From Pteria penguin (lineage: Eukaryota > Mollusca > Bivalvia > Pterioida > Pteriidae): DNA of 64,000 bases. Below the pieces are notes generated by a model. It saw only the letters and a list, made by a program, of their open reading frames with translations, did no database searches and was not told where the DNA came from. The translations under genes were made by a program, and so were the position numbers. The first letter of the stretch is position 1. Every line of letters begins with the position of its first letter. Of the stretch, positions 59,252 to 64,000 are shown one piece after another. The DNA lies in contig CM068584.1 of assembly GCA_035048485.1 (NCBI GenBank), positions 61,789,458 to 61,853,457 on the forward strand, in the 5' to 3' direction.

Positions 59252-59510
59252 GGGGGGGGGGGGGGGGGGGGGGCAGGTAGCGCAGTTGGTAGTGCGCTCA
59301 CTTCTCACCAATGCGACCCAGGTTCGATTCCCGGTGTGGTATGTGAGATGGTGGGGCTGTCACCAACCTGGCTTTGTGGGTTTTCTCCGGGTACTCCGGT
59401 TTCCTCCCACACAAACGACACCCCTACGCCAAGATCTGTGCCAACCAGCAAGATTTATATAAGTTGTTAACTTGTTTCTTAATCGTTGTAAAATAAATAA
59501 AGTTTAAATT
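59252..59510 (+). mobile_element. tRNA-derived SINE, family C, preceded by a poly-G tract
   Basis: 22 G then 'gcaggtagcgcagttggtag' (A box) and B box GGTTCGATTCC, a body with the well-conserved 'gggttttctccgggtactcc' and 'ggtttcctcccacac', and a tail 'aaaataaataaagtttaa'. The central motif is shared by SINEs of many invertebrates. One copy only in this window. Confidence 0.8.
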
Positions 59511-59654
59511 TTTAAAAAGCTTCAGTCTTTTAGTACATGATATACTTAGGTATCAAAGACACCGCACACACGCTTAATTCGCAAAGTATGATACTAAATA
59601 TGCTTCTCAGTTTGATACTAAACGTGATTTCATATTTACCCTACGTATGCACTT

Positions 59655-59945
59655 AAGAAAAAAGAGGAGTTACTGGCTCAGTTATGTGGCAGAAGTCACC
59701 ATGGAGCTATACAATACATGAATAGTAATAATATACTAGCACATATAACACATTACAAAAATATTTGATTGTAGTGCAATTACGATACCGTCTTCGGACG
59801 GTCATTTAATTTGACAAAAGCCAAACAAATGGTGTGGTTAACCGGTTTATGGGCCCACCTTCCCACTCTTCGTAACAGCAGAACAATCAAAGGACGTACA
59901 TTTAAAAATGTATAAATAATTCTCCATGTAAAGAACAGGACTTAT
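59655..59945 (-). mobile_element. 3' end of retroelement family R-T, minus strand
   Basis: Begins 'aaaagaggagttactggctc' (the reversed common 3' end), then the complement of 'gaccgtcc.aagacggtatcg'-type sequence, 'aaaccggttaaccacacca' and 'ggaaggtgggccc' on the minus strand. Matches 54440-54675. 5'-truncated. Confidence 0.75.
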
Positions 59946-61440
59946 TTTCTTAAAATGTCTTTGCATTACTCGGTTTTGAGTAATTTGACAATCCACATGC
60001 CTTTATCCTTTAAGTTTTAGAAACATAAATATCTATTGTTAAGTCCCAAACAATGTTTAATGTTATGACGGCCCAGATAGCTAACCAAGAATCTTATCAG
60101 AATGGGTACGAAATCCAAAGATTGCATTCGTAAATAAGGAAGGGTCCATGCATAGATATTATTGCTTTTGCTGAACATCTGCGACGTATTTAGCATTAAG
60201 GAAGGCGTTTATTCCTCCCTGTCATTTCCAATTAGTAATCGCAATTGTTCTTGCCGAAACCAGCAAATTATTGTAATTTTAAAACTGAACCTTGGAAAAT
60301 AAATATCCAATGGTTCTTTGTGGAATTAACACTTTCCGCACATTTATTTTTTTTTCTTTTCTATTTTATATACTTATGTATTGTTTTAAAGATAGCTAGG
60401 ATTAAAATGAAGTCGACTATCGAAAAACATATGTTACTGGGGGCATCCGCCGCGGTAGTTCCGTTAGTAAAGCAGCCGCAGAATATGTTTGTATTATGAT
60501 GACATTTATAACACATGTATGAACATAACAAATAAGACTCCCTTTCATATATAGTGCAATTAAGGCAGTATTTTACTAACTGGATTTATTTCCCGATAAG
60601 AATAGATTTCAGTGTTTATTTAGAGTGCGGCAGGCCGCGGTTGGTATTAATGATGTCATTTTACGCAATTTGTAAATGTGAGCACACAAATAAACAAATT
60701 CCTTTTAAATGCAGTTGTTTCAAAATGCACCTATTTATAAGTAGAAAATACTAGCAATTTACGTATGAAGATCCACAGTGTGACATATTAAGACATCATT
60801 TAGAGCCAAGTCTGGCACAGGAAGTCCTATATGCAATTCATTATAGCTGCTATGTATGATCGCGGCTTTTATTGTTTAATATTGCCGCTACTTACTAAGC
60901 CATAGATACATAATTTATTTTACAACACTAAAGTTATCAATTTACACCCCTGCACAACATACACGGGCAGACGAAAGTAGAACAATATTACAAAGACTTT
61001 ATTAACAGGAAAGCTATAGCTCTTTGTAATATGTGGTTTTCCCAATGTGATATTACAGCAATTCTGATATGCGGAATCATGTTTATTCCACTTCTACTAT
61101 GTAAAATTACTGCAAAATTAAACATAAAATAACTAGTTTGAAAAGAGTGAACTATGCTGGTATTATGTTGCGGGTTTTTAGTTTTCCCATGAAACTCACT
61201 ATATGACAAAAGCTATGGATAGCGTATTCTGAACTTCGTTGAGCATTTTCTTATTCGGTAATATTGTCATAGATTATATCTATCTACATGTATAATATTA
61301 TTCAATGGTTCTTCCAGAAACCAGAAATGCATTTAGAGAATGAAAGTAACGTATGTGTATCAATCAATTTTGCATGGAAGAATTGGCGCAACTCATATTT
61401 GTAAAATAAACGTTGTTCGAAATATGTTCACTTGAAATTG
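59946..61440. other. AT-rich stretch, no gene recognised
   Basis: No motif-bearing frame or repeat recognised. Confidence 0.45.
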
Positions 61441-62300
61441 GTTCACTTTTCGGTCATTTTAGCTTCAACACTGCTCTGCATATTTTTATATATTTTGAGA
61501 ACTCCAATCGTTCGGCTACGAGCATCACTGAAGAGACATAACTTGTCGAAATGCGCACATGGTGCACAAAATTCAAAAGTATATATGTTCTATATTTATT
61601 ATAACCACTAGGCCGGTGTCACTGCTGGTGAAGTGATAGTAGCCGAGGGCATCATAAGTCTACTTTCAGTGCTTTTGTACTGACATGACATATATACTTC
61701 AAATTTTCAGTCATCAAATTAAGTAAATCACTCTAAAACTAAGGAGTATCTCCCTCATGCATAGCTCTGTCCTTATATAGATTCTTTGGTTTACTTTTCG
61801 GTCATTTTAGCTTCAACACTGCTCTTCATATTTTTATATATTTTGAGAACTCCAATCATTCGGCTACCAGCATCACTGAAGAGATATAACTTGTCGAAAT
61901 GCGCACATGGTGCATAAAATTAAAAGGTATATATGTTCTATATTTATTATAACCACTAGGCCGGTGTCACTGCTGGTGGACTAATAGTTCCCGAGGGCAT
62001 CATAAGTCTACTTTTCAGTGCTTTTGTACTGACATGAAATATATACTTCAAACTGTCAGTCATCAAATTAAGTAAATCACTCTAAAACTAGGGAGTATCT
62101 CCCTCATGCATAGCTCTGTCCTTAGATAGATTCTTTGGTTCACTTTTCGGTCATTTTAGCTTCAACACTGCTCTGCATATTTTTATATATTTTGAGAACT
62201 CAAATCATTCGGCTACGAGCATCATTGAAGAGACATAACTTGTCGAAATGCGCATAGGGTGCACAAAATTAAAAGGTATATATGTTCTTTATTTATTATT
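61441..62300 (+). repeat. 348-bp tandem repeat, 2.4 copies, ribozyme-like core
   Basis: Units start at 61441, 61789 and 62138 ('gtt(c/t)acttttcggtcatttt') and agree closely, so the period is 348-349. Each carries 'CTGAAGAGA(C/T)AtaacttGTC' followed by GAAA and 'tgcgca' (61528, about 61875 and about 62225). That order, CTGANGA, a 4-bp stem, then GAAA, is the hammerhead ribozyme core with one changed position (CTGAAGA for CTGATGA). The unit also has 'ccactaggccggtgtcactg' and 'ccgagggcatcataag'. The tandem, non-coding format is like ribozyme-bearing satellites and retrozymes in animals. Confidence 0.8.
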
Positions 62301-63034
62301 TCATACATACTGAACAAACTAAAACTGATGTGCAGGAAAACATTATATATTTCACAAACTCTGTAGATACGAACTATTTTTATGAGGATTACATGTACTT
62401 CAATTCTTTTTTTTTTTTAATTGTAGGAGATAAAGCAAACTTAGATCACGTGATGGGTGGTCAAAACGGATATGACATTTAACGTCATCCCTTAGGTGGG
62501 ATAAAAATCCTCATATACTCAAATTTACACACCATATACATGCAATTCACATTGTAGCAAGAATTCTATCTATAATTTATGAAGGCCTTTGTACAAATTC
62601 TGACCCCGAAGTGGTCTTTTACTGAATTTCGAAGGTAATTTGAATTTCAACTTCCTAATGTAAAATTCTTTTTATCTCATATATTAAAGAGAGAAAATTA
62701 ACAAATCTGAAAATTATAAACAAAAGACAAACGATTGACAAGTTACATTTTCTTGAAATTTTGAGTACATGTGCTTTAAAAATCGGTTAAGAAAATCGGT
62801 TCCGAAAAAATTATATACTTTATGTGCAAAATGCATATCAAGGACATACTACGGTTCTTTATTTATGTTGTTATAATTGTATTGCATTCAAATATGTATG
62901 TAGAAATGATCAGCTAAATTATATATAGATATCGAATTTATAAGTGGATAACTCTCATAGATCCAGGTAGGAATATTTACCTGCGTGTTATTTTTCTTAG
63001 GTCTTTTAGTGCAAGAAAAAAGAAATTGTGTTTG
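62301..63034. other. AT-rich stretch, no gene recognised
   Basis: Nothing supportable. Confidence 0.45.
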
Positions 63035-63335
63035 TGAGACACCAATGTCTTCGGCGGCACCAATGTCCAAGAAGGTATTTTTGACGTGACAATCATTGTT
63101 TAAGTCCAAAGGTCATCAAGTTTGGTGTCAATTTAAAGGGTTTCATTAGTTCAGTAACCATGTCAAATATGAAGTCTCTATCCCTCACGGTTCAAAAGTT
63201 ATAACCAAGGTTAACGTTGACAAGAGAAAAACAGACAGAAAAAATAGACAAGTTTAAAGTTGACAACCGACAGACAAACACACAGACAGGACAAAAACAA
63301 TGTATGCCCAAGATCTGTGAATCCAGGGGCATAAA
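63035..63335 (+). repeat. dispersed repeat family R-B
   Basis: 'gacaccaatgtcttcggcgg', 'gtccaaaggtcatcaagttt', 'atgtcaaatatgaagtctct', 'cggttcaaaagttataacca', '(g)acagacaaacacacagacag', 'gccc.agatctgtgaatccag'. Matches 14270-14475. Confidence 0.75.
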
Positions 63336-63369
63336 GACGAGCAGTATTTGTGAAACACTAATGCCCTCG

Positions 63370-63545
63370 GCCGCACCAAAGTCCAAGTAATTTTAGGGCG
63401 AAGGTCATTGGCAAGGTCAAAAGCTCATCGACGCCCCAGTCATTTGAAAGGACTAAATTAATTGAAAACGCATGTCAAATACGAAGTCTGTATCCCTCAA
63501 GGTTCAATAGTTATAGACAAATGTGTCCGTAAGTGTCAGTAGGAG
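63370..63545 (+). repeat. dispersed repeat family R-B, second unit
   Basis: A further unit directly after the previous one ('aaggtcattggcaaggtcaa', 'catgtcaaatacgaagtctg', 'aggttcaatagttatag'), so the family can occur in tandem. Confidence 0.7.
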
Positions 63546-64000
63546 AGAAGTAAAATGTGCAAATAAACCCGTTTTAAAAAATTGCTTGGAAAGTTGAGGT
63601 TAAAAAATATTACGTGAATATTTAAAACCTTTATATTCAAGTAGCCTATCAGCGCTGATTACATTGTCAAGAACTACTCCTGTAAAACATGAAAAAGAAG
63701 AGTTGAGAAGTGTGTCTTTCATGTACCCGAAATGTAGTGTTCGGAATTTTCATTCCCTTTTTATCGGTTCTTGTTTTCTTTATGTATAATAGAAACAGGC
63801 TCAAGTATCACAAACTCAGACAAACCACAGTGTATGTTTGACAATTAGTGTTTCATTTAATTTATAATTCATTTGAACATCTCTTTAATTGCTAATAAAG
63901 TCATATTTATTAACTCTTTGTGTTTACTGCTACTTTTCATACTTTTTGTTTATTGTGAAAATCTACTTTCGTTTTTACTTCATTGTATTTGTGTATGGAG

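Noticed and set aside
59274..59345. Possible tRNA gene
   Set aside because: Same reasoning: tRNA-like head followed by a SINE body with the 'ctccgggtactcc' motif and A/T-rich tail.
61441..62300. Tandem repeat as a CRISPR array
   Set aside because: Units of 348 bases are repeated whole, with no short repeats separated by unique spacers, and the context is animal DNA.

Overview
This window looks like eukaryotic, animal, AT-rich genomic DNA, most likely from a bivalve or other mollusc. The evidence is the content rather than any named gene: several tRNA-derived SINE families, dispersed repeats of a style common in marine molluscs, a BEL/Pao retrotransposon, decayed Tc1/mariner copies, long microsatellites and small coding exons bounded by GT/AG splice sites. 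There is one scaffold gap (500 N at 7463-7962). No bacterial-style operon, rRNA, functional tRNA gene or CRISPR array was seen.

Layout. 1-5600: dispersed repeats and a tandem segmental duplication of about 1.2-1.4 kb units, one of them split by a SINE. 8977-10061: a non-autonomous TA-flanked DNA transposon with pogo-like ends and many GTTAAC sites; a second copy lies at 57783-58664. 12682-15911 (minus), 18306-22418 (plus) and 33867-35523 (plus): exons of what I infer to be one family of small type I membrane proteins, with a signal peptide, a Cys-rich ectodomain, a stalk, one transmembrane exon and a short tail. The 18-22 kb copy keeps a clean tail exon with a YDEI tyrosine motif and a poly(A) signal. 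The 34-35 kb copy is a clear pseudogene. 31651-32057: a short TA-flanked MITE. 32885-33540: reverse-transcriptase remnants in opposite orientations. 36955-38152: a mariner fossil with both terminal repeats.

40550-48411 (minus): a complete BEL/Pao LTR retrotransposon with two 930-bp LTRs that read as identical, a 5-bp target duplication TTGGT, Gag, protease, RT, RNase H and integrase. One single-base frameshift separates RNase H from integrase. It is the only large coding unit in the window. 53600-54680: the C-terminal end of an RT-encoding retroelement whose 3' end recurs at 22.6, 30.1 and 59.7 kb. 55673-56255: an inverted SINE pair. 56461-57240: a dead Tc1-type transposase. 61441-62300: a 348-bp tandem repeat (2.4 copies) whose core resembles a decayed hammerhead ribozyme.

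The genes do not form an obvious pathway. The main biological interest is the receptor-like paralogue cluster embedded in repeat-rich DNA, the young BEL insertion, and the two structured repeat families (ribozyme-like tandem repeat and GTTAAC-rich element). Exon structures are inferred by eye and have not been checked against transcripts.
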